This document shows, piece after piece, positions 31,189 through 41,413 of a stretch of 64,000 bases of DNA. The notes below the pieces were generated by a model. It did no database searches. It saw only the letters and a program-made list of their open reading frames with translations, and was not told the origin of the DNA. The position numbers were made by a program, and so were the translations under genes. Within the stretch, counting starts at the first letter, position 1, and each line of letters begins with the position of its first letter. The DNA comes from Pyropia haitanensis (Eukaryota; Rhodophyta; Bangiophyceae; Bangiales; Bangiaceae). Where the stretch lies: assembly GCA_008729055.1 (NCBI GenBank), contig SDUX01000008.1, positions 1,488,001 to 1,552,000 on the forward strand, given 5' to 3'.

Positions 31189-32646
31189 CCCCCCCCCCGC
31201 GCCCCCCTCCCCCCGTTTTCATCACGTGGAGGCTGCGCTTTTTTCCTATGGTAGTAGGCTGCAAGACGTGCTTTGACGGGCGTGACGCTGGCGTCGGCCT
31301 GCCGCGCTCTCCGAAGGCACCACCCCCCCCCCCCCCCGACGCCCGGCGGTCCGAGACCATCACCGCTGGCGCTCTTCCTTGGCGTCGCCTCGGAGACGAC
31401 GTTTGGGCTCGCGGGCCTCGTCATTGGCGGCGCGTCGCTGCTGCGGACTTTGCTGGTACTGTTCCCCCGCGCCATCTCATCCGCGTGCTGTTTTGGCGAG
31501 CGCCATCGACCCAGTGGGTGTCGCCTTCTGCTGTCCACCCCACATGCACCCGCTCACTAACCAGTTCTTGGCTTCTCGTGTCCCCCATGCGTGGAACACC
31601 CCTTCGACCGGTCCCGCCCCCCGCAGGATATTGGTTGAGATACGCTTTGCACCTGAGTTACAGCTCCTTCGTCGAAGAGGAGATCAAAGACGTGCATACC
31701 TACCCTGTGACGCAGTGGCTGGTGGACGTTGTACGTTGTGATGTCTGGGTACAGTGAGTCTCCATTCATATCCCACCCTTTGGTCATCCCACGTGGCGCT
31801 GAATACGCAACGTTTCAACTTACAGCATGCATGATTGTGCGATCAATGCATTTTTTCGGTCGATCCGATTGTTCTTTTAAGAGCAGTGGGACATGAGCCG
31901 GGCGGGATATGAATGGAGACGCACTGTACAAGCCACACTACCGGTCCGATGTGCACGCTGGGAGCTGCTGTCCCGATGAGTGTTCTTTCACCGGTCCTTT
32001 GCTCTTGGTCTGCGTGGCCGGTCCGCTGACAGTCCCCTTCTCCCTCGTCCTTGTGTCTCCTGGAACCTTCCTGGGCCGGACATGTGCTCATCGTGCCCCA
32101 CTGCCCTCTCCGTCACGCCACCCCAGGCTGGCTATATTGGCCTATTTACAGGTGCCTCCCTCTTCTCTCTCTGTTGCTATAGTCGATCGGCGACTCGGTG
32201 CAGCCGGCGCCGCGACAGTAGCGGGCGTGGCCGCCAAAGTCGGGGGCGCAAGTCATGGTGGCGGGGAAGACGGCGGCACACGACGACACCGTACACTCGC
32301 ACTGCAGCAGCGTGTTGGTCGTGCACGGGTCCGCCGGCTGCAGCGCGTCGCGGGCCGCCTCGGCGACCTGCACCACCCGCTTGGCGGCAGCCTCAAATTC
32401 TACGTGCAGGCCGCCGCCAGGCGACTGGGCGGCGGACCGCCGGGGGGCCGCCACAACCGCCGCCACCGCCGCGGCGGCGGTGGCGGCAGACCAGAGCAGC
32501 GTCGAGCGCAGGGGGCGGCGGCAGGCGCGGGCGGGGCGGCGCTCCCGCCGGTCCGCGCCGCCACCCCATCGTGATGACTTGTGCCGCGTCGGGGCACGCC
32601 GCCCACCGCGGGCAGACGCAACGGCGGGCCGCCCCCGCGACGGCAT
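30489..32646 (-). CDS. Shortened paralogue of the VWA-Cache-lectin receptor; ends only
   Basis: Both ends match the 59277-61979 gene, but the middle is missing. The N-terminal exon (ATG 32646 to about 32155) has an Arg-rich leader, a hydrophobic segment ([20 protein letters not shown]) and AAKRVVQVAEAARDALQPADPC…CRGAGCTESPID, close to RVVRIAEAARQALEPPNPC…CDGSGCGESKSD of the full gene. The C-terminal exon (about 31030-30489) has VCGNNCCGGCECLA, a transmembrane helix (GIVGILVGILVLGVGGYVGV), DDASDDDDYYIMR and GPRVWTWSPGAFFAP. About 1.1 kb separates them, too short for the full gene's VWA, Cache and lectin domains (about 650 codons), and it contains a MITE. A GTAAAT donor lies near 32154. Either a short product (stalk plus tail) or a deleted pseudogene; I cannot decide. 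Confidence 0.65.
31750..31928. mobile_element. Tc1/mariner-type MITE, 175 bp, TA target duplication
   Basis: The termini are CAGTGAGTCTCCATTCATAT (31752) and the reverse complement of CAGTGCGTCTCCATTCATAT (ending 31926). The inverted match extends, imperfectly, to about 45 bp. TA flanks both sides (31750-31751 and 31927-31928). A CAGTG terminus with TA duplication is the Tc1/mariner pattern. The interior is far less GC-rich than the surroundings and has no ORF of note. Confidence 0.85.
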
Positions 32647-33985
32647 CGCCGGTGGGGATGGCGGCGGCGGTTCCACAGCGGCCAAGATTGACACGGCGCG
32701 CCAGCCAGCAGCGGGCACGCGCACACGAGACCAGAGCGTGAACGGTGTTCCTCCGCTGGAAGCGGGCGCCACGGCCCGACCGCCGGTAGTACCCGTCCCG
32801 TCTGGGTTCTGATGAATCCATGGAGCGGCCGGACGAGGTGCAACACTCTACTGTTCTGCTCACCACGCGTGCGTGCCAAGAGGGCACCTCCTGAGTCATG
32901 CGGTTTTCGATGGCACACTCGCCAGCGCATCATGCCCTGGCTAGGCCTGCTCTCCGAGGAAGAGCCACCACACGAGTCGACGACCGGCTCCTGCCCCCAC
33001 GGCGGCGGCCAACCACGCGCTGCCGTGCGCGCACCCGTCCCCTCTCTCCGCCCGCACCCACATTGCGCGCGTCGGGCCACCGCGGCCACGGCGGGCCTCG
33101 CTCTGGGCAGGGTGCACCACCCTTCGCCGGCGCGTCCTGCGTACGTGCCCCGGAGGCGGAAAGCTGAGTAGGTTTCGCTTTCGTGAAAGACCCACCGGCA
33201 GCCAAGATACGTTCCGGCACGGCGGCCGGTGGCGCTTGGCGCACGACGTTAACGGCAGGGGGTCTGGCGCTGGGTGGCGCCGGAGTGGCCCGGCGCGAGG
33301 GGGTCGTAGCGAGAGACCGCGTTGTGTGCGGGGCAACAAGGTCAACGCCGGCCGCGTCGTCTGTGCATGCGAGGGCCAGAACGAAGCGGCTCAATGGAGA
33401 ATCTGTGGCTGTTCGCGGCACTAACAGACGCGAAGCGAGGCGCCCCGACAATAACCGCCACACCCGTTCACACCCCTGCTGAGCGTACGCGATAGCATGG
33501 TCATGAGCAGCACCTCCTCATACGTACAGACTCAAGCGTGTGGTGACACACAAAGGAGAGGTGGAGCAATTGTAGGATCTGCTGGACATTGGACGCGTCC
33601 AGGCGTGCATCTCGCGCCGCCCACGCGCGGAGTGGGCGATGGCGAGCTCCTCCTGAAGCTCAAGTGCGGTTGAACAGACTTGCGCAACGGCCCAGACGGC
33701 CACACGGATGGCTGCAAGCGCCGCGGAGCGGGCGATCGAGCGGGACGGAACGTGGCCCGGCAGCTGGGCCAGCCGATGCGCTGGCAGGCAGTGACACGGG
33801 TGAAATCTCGCCAAATGCAGACGGTTCCGACTGTACACTCAAATATAGGAACACGTGGTTTGGGACCTGAATTGAGAACGCGGTCAGGTCGGGCAAGATG
33901 GAGATGGATTGCCGTTTCTCGTCCGTCGTGGTGGTCTGGGCGGAAGACGTCCATCCCTCTGGTGGCTGAACGCGTCTGCCACACG
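32647..33985. other. Spacer; no gene recognised
   Basis: This is the upstream region of the minus-strand receptor paralogue and the 5' region of the plus-strand mutarotase. Composition is moderate and the ORFs are short. I see no conserved motif. Confidence 0.4.
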
Positions 33986-34923
33986 ATGGCTTCCACCCCC
34001 GCCGCCAAGAGCCCCATGCGGGTGGCCATGACACTGGATATCAAGCCCGGCATGGTACGTGCTCCACCTCTGCCCTGCGGTGGAGGCGGCGCCCACCCAG
34101 CCCTTTTCTTTCGTCTGCCGATGCGCTTTCCCGGCAACCGTGGCGGCTGTGCTTTGTTTGCCGGCGCTGACGCCTGGCTGCTGCTGACTTGTGGCTTTGG
34201 TTGCTTATCGTCCATCTTTCCCCGTCTGCTGTGGTCGGTCGCCCGGTGCGTCTCCGTGTCCGTCCCCCCCCCCCCCCGCGAGAGCCACCCCCCCCCGACC
34301 ACAGCTGGCCGAGTACAAGGCACACCACGACAACTCGTGGCCGGAAATCGAGTCGGCGCTGCGGTCGGTGGGCATGCGCAACCTGTCCCTCTGGGCGTAC
34401 GGCGCGCGCATGTTTTACTACGCCGAGTACGTGGGCGACGTCCCGTTTGACGAAGCGTACGTTGTGAGGCTATCGGTCTGGGGGTTGACTGCCCTGGGTG
34501 ATCGCTGCACCACTTTTTTTTTGGGTGGGGTGCGAAGTCCCGCCTACTGGGCTGTTTCCGTTCCATCGCTCTTGTCCGCCATGCACCCACGGCTTGAGCA
34601 TTTGCATCGGGGCTGCCAGACCTCCCTGTCGTCTCTTTTTTTTTTTCTTGCTCGCCCACTCATGCTCAGCGCTGCGCTGTTCCCCCCGCTCTTTCCCCAA
34701 CGAGCTTGCTCACCCCCTACGTGTTTCCTCCCTGCCCCCGTCCCCCGCCCCACTGTGGTGGTGCAGCATGGCCACGTACGCGGCCATGCCACGCGTCGCC
34801 GAGTGGGAAGCCCTCATGCACAAGTACCAGCAGCGCATCCCGGCCGCCGACGGGGAGGCGGCCGACACGGCCGCCGCGGACGTGTGGTGGCGCCCGTGCG
34901 TGCAGGTGTACCATATGGACTGA
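33986..34923 (+). CDS. L-rhamnose mutarotase family protein (RhaM/DUF718)
   Basis: The enzyme family interconverts anomers of L-rhamnose. Three exons join in phase: 33986-34054 (MASTPAAKSPMRVAMTLDIKPGM, GTACGT donor), 34305-34456 and 34767-34923, giving 125 aa against about 104 in bacteria. The hallmark is LAEYKAHHDNSWPEIESAL: RhaM uses a Tyr and a His spaced this way (Y-x3-H). MRNLSLWAYGARMFYYAEYVGDVPFDEA, then MPRVAEWEALMHKYQQRI and a C-terminal WWRPCVQVYHMD follow, the last matching the family's Trp-rich end. Introns are 250 and 310 bp, with C-rich acceptor tracts. The start is the only ATG that gives the usual first beta strand. It probably acts in the cytosol on rhamnose from cell-wall or glycan turnover (inference). 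The related L-fucose mutarotases are less similar in pattern. Confidence 0.85.
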
Positions 34924-36050
34924 CGGGCGGACCGCGGCGGGGGGGAAAGGGGGGGGGCTGCGGCGGACAGTGGTGGGGTGCGAGTGGATGCAGGGGCGGG
35001 GGGTAAGTTCCGCGCGGCGGAGAGTTTTGTGGCGGGGAGGGGTGCACCGCGCCGCGGTGACGCGCGTGGGTCGTCCCGGCACTCCCGCTTGGGGCATCGG
35101 ACGGCCCCTCTGGGTGGGAGCGGGTGTGCGGTTTTCTCCATGGGGAGAACGGAGCGCGGCGCACCCGCGTCGGCTGGCGGCCGGCGCCGCCCCCGCGCCT
35201 CCTACGGGGCACTGCAGACGGGAAAGTAGAGGACGCGGCCCGCTGCGGTGCCGCGTTCGCGGCGGCAGCTGTTTCCCCGCCCCCCGTCGCGGCGGGGGTC
35301 GTCGTCACCGCGGTGCCACCCGGCTCGCCGGCCTGTCTCCGTCCACCGTCACCCCCTCGGCTCGTTGCTTGCAGTCGGCTCCGCTACGCTTGCAGTCAAG
35401 TAGCCCCCGCCCGTCCCCCCCCTCCACGGATCTGTCCACCCCACCCCCACCGCGCGTGCCCACCGCCGTGTCCCACTCGCCCCACCCACGACCGAGGCCG
35501 CCACGTCCGCCCCCCCCATCGTCACCGCTACGCGCACCCCCACCCCCCCCCATCCCCCTCTGCTCCTCCCCCGCAGCGCGGCAGTCCCCACCAGTGCTGT
35601 TAGCGCGCGCCGCCCACCTCCCTCCGCGGCGGGGCGCTCCCCCACCCCCCCCCACCGCGTCCTCCACCCCCCCCCGCCCGCCCGCCTGCCCCGCGTCGTT
35701 GCCGCGGCGGCGGCGGCCACGCCCGCCGCCGCACGCGCGCCGCGGCTGGCCGCCGCCGCCTGCCGCCCGCTGCGGCGGTGCGTGCGGGGCGTCGGCGTTG
35801 GCGGCGGCGACCACGGCGGGCGCCGTGACGGACGGTGGGGTCTGCCGCTCTGCTGGGTAGGCTCCTCTTTCCCTGCCCCTCTTCCACGTTCCCCGCCATC
35901 CCTCTCCCGTCTTTTCTCTCCCCGCTTCCGCGCTTCCGCTTCCTACCCATTCCCCCGCCCCGTGCACCTCCCCCGCTTGACTCGTCTTCCCCACCTCCGC
36001 CCCCCGCCCCCTTGGCTGCCCTCTGCCCTCCCCACCCCCCCCCTGCCACA
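34924..36050. other. Spacer with C-rich 5' flank of SEC20
   Basis: Mixed GC-rich sequence, becoming pyrimidine-rich (C and CT runs) from 35380 to 36050. That pattern is common just upstream of start codons in this window. No gene is recognised. Confidence 0.4.
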
Positions 36051-38152
36051 ATGGACGATGACGACGCCGCCGCCGCCGCCACCGCCGCTGTCACCGCCGC
36101 CACCGCCCGCGCACGCGCGGCGGTGGCGGCGGTCGAGGCGGCGGCCGCGGCGGCCGTCGCTCCCCCCCGCTCCCCCCCCACGTCCACCACCACCCCCACC
36201 AAGGGCTCGGCGGTGGCACCGGCGCCGCCGCCAACCGTCGCCGCCGCCACCGCCTCCGCCACCGCCGCCCTCCGCCGCCTCCGCCGCGCCGCCGATGCCG
36301 CGGCCGATGCGGCGGAAGAGGCGCCGCCCGCCTCGGCCGCCCGCTCCGCCGCGACCGCTGCCGCCGCCGCCGCGACCGCCGCCGTCGCTGCGGGCCACGC
36401 GGCGGTCCGCGCCGCGGCGGGCCGCGTCGACGCGGCGGGGGGGGCCGCCGCGCGGGCGGCGCTGCTCGGCGCCGACGCGGCCGCCGGTGGTGGCGGCCGC
36501 GGTGGGTTACCCCCGCCGCGGCCCGACGGCGGCGGCGGCGGCGTCAACGCGGCGCTGTCGCGGGATATCACGGCGGGGCTGCGGCGGACCGCTGCGGCGC
36601 TCGCCACCGAGGCGGACCGGTCCGCCGCGACGCGTGGGGTGCTCGGCGGGAGCACCGGCCGCCTCGGCGCGGCGGCGGCCGAGGTGAGCGGCTCGGGCGC
36701 GGGCGCGCTCGGCGCCGCGCGGGCCACGCTCGGGCGGCTGGAGCGGCGGCAGACGGTGCGGGTGGCCGCGCTGGCCGCGTCGGTGGCCTTTTTTTGTCTG
36801 ACGGTGGTGTACGTGGTAGCGAGCCGCGCCGCCAACAGCTGGACGGCTACCCTGTTGGTGCGGCCCGCGGCACGGGTGGTGACGCTGCCGCTGCGGGTGG
36901 GCGCGGGGGGGGTGCGGCTGGCGGTGGGGGGCGGGCGCCTGGGGGTTCGGGGGGGCGCTGGGCGCTCCGGGGGGGGCGCATTCCGTGGGGAGGGGACGCC
37001 CGCCTGCCGACGGGCGAGCCGCCGCCGCCATCGCCGGCGGCGGTGTGTGGCGCCGCCACGGGGGAGGGGGGGACCTGTGAGGCTCCTGCACCGGCAGGGG
37101 GGGCGCCCGCAGCGGTGGCGGCGTCGGGAGCCTTGGACGTATCCGCTGAGGTGGCCGCAGAGCGGCAGCCGGCACCGGCTGTCACCGGCGGCACGGCCGA
37201 CGCGGCTGCGGAGGCGGCTGTAACGGGTTCAGCCGATGTGACCACCGCCTCTGCCGCCGACGCGCCCTCTGCCGCCACCGCGCCCTCAGCCGCCGACGCG
37301 CCCTCAGCCTCCAATGCGCCCTCTGCCGCCGACGCGCCCTCAGCCGCCAACGCGCCCTCTGCCGCCGGTGCGCCCTCTGCTGCCGGTGCGCCCTCTGCCG
37401 CCGACACGGAGCAGTCGGCCGAAGCAGCCGCCGCCGCCGACGCGGTGCGCTCGGCCGACGCGGCGCGGTTGGCCGACGCGGCCGCCGCTGTGGCGGGCGT
37501 AGCGGCCAACGCGGCGGCGGGGGCGGCTGGCGACGCGTCGGCCGCCGCCGCCGCCGCCGCCGCGGCGGCCGCGTCGGCCGCGGCTGCCGACGCCGACGGG
37601 CGCGGTGCGGGCGGCGTCGGCGGCGGCTTGGACGGCGACGCTGCCGCTCTGCGTGAAGTGGACGCGGCGGCGGCGGATGCGGCGGCGGCCGACGCGGCCG
37701 CGGCGGCGGCCGCGGTCGACGCGGCCGCCGCGGCTGCACTAGCGGCCGGCGTAGCCGATGGCGCCGACGGGCGGGGCCCGCCGTCGGCCGCTGCAGTGGG
37801 CGACGGCACTGCTGGGGCGGCGGCGGCGGCGGCAGCGGTGGGCGCGCCCGCGTCGGCGGATGTTGCGCCGTTGGCCACCGCGGCGGACGGCAGCGTCGGC
37901 GCTGACGGCGGGGACGGCGCTGACGGCGGGGACGGCGCTGACGGCGGGGGCGGCAGGGAAGGCGAGGGCGGCGAGGGCGGTGAGGGCGGCGAGGGTGGCG
38001 AGGATGGCGGCAGTGGGGCGACCAAGGTGGCGGCGGCGATAGCGGCGGCCGCTGTTGGTGGCGCCGCCGCCGTTGCCGCCGACGGCGCCGTCCACGCGGC
38101 CGAGGGCGCCGTCCAAGCAGCCGCCGACGGCGCCGCCGTGGCCGCCGCGTGA
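36051..38152 (+). CDS. SEC20: SEC20/BNIP1-family Qb-SNARE with long Ala-rich C-terminal extension
   Basis: Sec20 is a Qb-SNARE for retrograde Golgi-to-ER fusion. The ATG at 36051 ([14 protein letters not shown]) opens an Ala-rich helical N-terminus. The diagnostic Sec20 block lies near residues 168-262: SRDITAGLRRTAAALATEADRS, LGGSTGRLGAAAAEVSG, LGAARATLGRLERRQTVR, then the transmembrane helix VAALAASVAFFCLTVVYVVASRA. Sec20 normally ends soon after this helix, often with an ER-retrieval tetrapeptide. Here the frame breaks in the 8-G run 36905-36912, and an Ala/Gly-rich frame then runs 400 codons to a stop at 38152, with hexapeptide repeats (APSAAD/N/G). If translated, the tail lies in the ER lumen. 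No HDEL-like end is seen. The SNARE part is solid; the tail may be a separate or non-coding repeat region. Confidence 0.78.
37262..37410 (+). repeat. 18-bp coding minisatellite (APSAAx)n, about 8 copies
   Basis: Units of the form gcgccctctgccgccgac repeat with small changes, encoding APSAAT, APSAAD, APSASN, APSAAD, APSAAN, APSAAG, APSAAG and APSAAD. The frame is kept throughout, which suggests either selection on a coding tail or recent expansion. Confidence 0.9.
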
Positions 38153-38221
38153 TTGGGCGCCGCCTGGTGGCCACCGCCGGTGGCGTTGTGGGGTGTGGAG
38201 GCTGCGCAGTGGATCTATCAC

Positions 38222-39114
38222 TAAGGTTGGCACGTCGGTAAATTATACCGAAAAACGATGTCGAATACCGTCGAAATCCCGATCGGTAAATGATAAACTC
38301 CAACAGCTCTCTGGTCGGTACAGGTCGATATGGTACTCATATTCGTAATTTTTTTCGTTGCAAGGCTGTCCAAAGGCACAGGCCCAAACAACGAGTCACG
38401 CGCGAGACCGACGTGTCCTCGAGCCACGATACGTTCTTCTGAGCGGAGAGCACACCATGGCTGGCATACAGACACTCGCGTTCCGACCCGGCTGGCCCGC
38501 GTTCACAGCGCCAATGACACCGCCAGCACCGATGAAAAGCCAGCTTCGATACGTACATCAGGCCACGACACGCCGACCAAGCCGACTCCCAGAAAAGCCA
38601 CGATACGTGTGTCAACGCTCTCGACACCTGTGTCGGGCCAGACGCCCTTGCACGCCAGTCCACCAGACCCTGAGGCCGCACATGAGTCACGATCAGCACC
38701 TGCAAGGCGGCTCCGTCCACTGGTCCGCGCGCGCAGCACCCTCTCAGTGCGACCCTTGCAAGCGCGACTCCGCGCCGGTCGTCCCTGAGGGCGCATGACC
38801 ACTGTCCTGAGCCGCACCTAAGTGTGCCTGCACACATCGGCCCACACTCCGCGCTGTGCCGCTGTACGCTGCCGCTCTACAGGCGCGGTCGACGTGTCGG
38901 GGCTGGTCGAGATTGCTGACGCCGCCGGTTCGGTCGCAGTGATCCATTGGCCGTGGCTTCGCGCGAAACCCGCGAGGAAGACGAGCCACGCACTGTCAAA
39001 AGGGAATTGATAAATGGAATTCGGCTACCGAGATCTCGATTCGATATCGGTATTTCGGTATATCGAGCGGTAAAAGGTACACGAAATCAAAACCGTCGGT
39101 AAATGCCAACCTTA
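38222..39114. mobile_element. Nested TIR element, 893 bp, with 7-bp target duplication CTATCAC
   Basis: The terminal repeat TAAGGTTGGCA (38222) is matched by TGCCAACCTTA ending at 39114. CTATCAC directly flanks both ends (38215-38221 and 39115-39121). The host sequence, the outer element's TIR, has a single CTATCAC in its other copy (40942-40948 on the opposite strand), which proves the insertion and the duplication length. Subterminal CGGTAAA/TTTACCG words recur on both sides. The interior has no recognised transposase, so it is non-autonomous. A 7-bp duplication is unusual; 8 bp (hAT, P) or 6-7 bp (Dada) families are the nearest, and I cannot assign it. Confidence 0.85.
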
Positions 39115-40562
39115 CTATCACCCTGTACCCACATTTTCGCGCATCGGGCCCCAATCGGCCGTGTTCAGCCGTGCAAGGTCGGCCTGGGGCCCCGTGAGGG
39201 GGGGGTTTCGTGCAAAAAAGCAGTCGCGGCGGCGCTACGAGCTGGGGACAGACCAGAAAGTTTCTGTTTCTCGACCACGACCATGAGGACGACGAGGTCG
39301 TTCTCGTCATGTAAAAAGTGGAGCTTTCTCGGATGTCCCCAGGGAGATATGTTTTTCCAAACACGGATTTGCACTTTTGTTGTAACACGGAACGTGCATG
39401 GCCTGACATTTTCGACTCGCACGTTCCTTGCGCGTTCGATCCATGTTTGACATCACAAGCGGAAGGTGCTGATAAATACAAGGCGCTTGCAAAGACGCGA
39501 GCACCCAGATGTTCTTCCAAACTCTTTTGGTGCCCCGATGTGTGTCGCGTGCCTCGAAAGGCGGCCGTACTCGCACGGGACGACGCCCTCCCCCCCTTCC
39601 ATCCCCCCCCCTTCCACTCTCCCCCCCTTCCACCCTCCCCACCGCACGCTTCCCCCGACACTCCCTGCGTGTCGTCACACCTGCAGACCGACGTTGGGGC
39701 CTGGGTGCACCAAAGGAGTCTGTGAACATGGGTAGTTGATGCGTGGGGGGGTGTATAGCCCCGCGTCATGGTCGTCCCCAGTGCCGCCGAACACCACAGT
39801 CGCCTCGGCTGTCGCGGGTCATCCACATTAGTTGGACTCCCGGCCATCTGGTCGCAATGCCAGCCGCGATGGGGGTCGTGAGGCGTCTAGGTGCACGCGG
39901 CGAGGCCCCCGTCGGCATGTGGGTCGTAGAGCACCAATGGTGGGGCGTAGGCGGTGGACGCGGCCAAGGGGGTGGCTGTGGGTAGGTGGTCTAAGACAGT
40001 GGCGTCGTGTGGGGGTGGTCTGTGTGTCCATCGAGGTTCGTCGCTGTCTCGTCAAGCCAGTTCCTTGTTCGGATGTGTGCCACTGCGCGACAAGAGTGTG
40101 CGGCATTGTTCGGCAGAGCAACCAAAATTCTGTACGATGGGAACGAGCGACACACTTGCTGTGTGCAGTGTTGCACTGGCAAACACTTGCACGTCGATTT
40201 CGCGTGGCGCCATGTTATCCAAACATGGATCTGCATTATTGCGCTGCACTGGGAGATGCCGGCAACGTGCACCGCCGCGATTTCGACCTCCGTCGGGCGA
40301 GGCGCCGCGAGGGCCAAATGTCGGCCCAAACACGCTTTTGCACGTGCATGCATCGACAATCGGAGAAAATAAGGGCACGTCCACCAATGTCGATATTCGC
40401 CGATATTCGTGCCACGTAGGGGAAACGTGGCGCGTCGGGCCAAACGTGGCACTGATGCGGTCGTTCATCAATGTCAACGAGCTATCCCGGCCTAAAACGA
40501 ACCCCCCTCAGCGAATAGACTTGATACAAGTGACGACATAACTTCCTCTCCGTACCCTGACG

Positions 40563-40635
40563 TCTGTTAGCTCCAGAGCTATCGCCGGGCCAAAACAGGG
40601 TGTTTTGGCCGAGCGATAGCCCTGGAGCCAACAGA
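40563..40635. repeat. Long near-perfect hairpin, 35-nt arms, 3-nt loop
   Basis: Left arm 40563-40597 (tctgttagctccagagctat…) and right arm 40601-40635 are reverse complements with four mismatches, separated by GGG. It lies inside the outer transposon. It could be a foldback repeat or, if transcribed, a small-RNA source. Confidence 0.85.
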
Positions 40636-41004
40636 CCTTACCAATTGCCAGGGCGATGATTGGCTGAGAGCGTGCCACGTGTGGGCATCATTTCGACAGT
40701 GTGATAGTGGAGAGTTGTCAACACCAACGGCCTGGAACGAAGACGACGAACGGACCCGTGGTTTGGAAGGTAGCCTGTTGGTAGCCCCCGTCTCCACCGT
40801 AAGTCCACTTCACGTGCTTCGCCTGATAGCTCGCCGATAGCCCGACCACCCAGACGCTGCCACGTATGTACACGTGGCATCTTAAAACGACTCATTTAAG
40901 ACTGATAGCCGACATTGGTGGACGTGCCCTAAGGTACAGGGTGATAGATCCACTGCGCTAGGGTTTGGGGAGGGTGGGAGCGGACGGGACGTGGGGCGGG
41001 GAAT

Positions 41005-41173
41005 TGCAGTCCTCCCAATTTTGTCCGATGTGATCAATGTCAAGACTGGGTCTGGTCAACTTCCTATTGGTCGATCGGTTTTATCCGGCTACATGGATGG
41101 CTGAGGTGCAGTTGACCAGCTCTGGACCCCGCTCTTGACTTCGACCAGATCGGACAAAATTGAGAAGACAGCA
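41005..41173. mobile_element. Foldback MITE, about 169 bp
   Basis: The ends TGCAGTCCTCCCAATTTTGT (41005) and the inverted TGCTGTCTTCTCAATTTTGT (41173) match imperfectly. Similarity continues inward for about 55-60 bp per arm (…GTCAAGA…CTGGTCAAC), so most of the element folds back on itself. A possible 2-bp AT duplication flanks it. No coding capacity. Confidence 0.7.
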
Positions 41174-41413
41174 ATAGTGGGGGAGGAAAGTGCGGCGCGG
41201 TGACAGTGAGGTTGGGGGGAAGATATTCCGCCGGGGGGGGGAGGGGCGGCGAAGGGTGCTACAACAGACTCGGCGACCGTTGCTGCTAGATTTGCTTTCG
41301 AGGGGTCAGACGGGGAGGGCGGTGATCCAAGCGGCGGCCGCCATGGGGGCCCACTGAAATTAAATAATCTGGCGAGCTTTCATTCATGGATGTCAAAAGA
41401 AAAACGCATACAT

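Larger units (their letters stand above)
38204..40958. mobile_element. TIR DNA transposon (outer element of a nest)
   Basis: The termini share a 26-bp perfect inverted repeat beginning GCGCAGTGGATCTATCACC. The right copy is intact at 40933-40958. The left copy starts at 38204 and is interrupted after 38221 by another element, resuming at 39122. Without the insert the element is about 1.86 kb. The terminus GCGCAGTG matches that of the element at 25518-27175, so the two are probably related. No transposase is recognised. A 20-bp inner inverted repeat occurs at 40373-40392 and 40910-40929, and a long hairpin lies between these arms. Confidence 0.75.

Noticed and set aside
36847..38025. Long minus-strand ORF opposite SEC20
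   Set aside because: It mirrors the Ala-rich repeat of the plus strand (Pro/Ala/Ser shadow) with no motif of its own.
39440..39455. GTTCGATCC, like a tRNA T-arm box
   Set aside because: No A-box or cloverleaf pairing can be formed around it. I found no tRNA or rRNA gene in the window.
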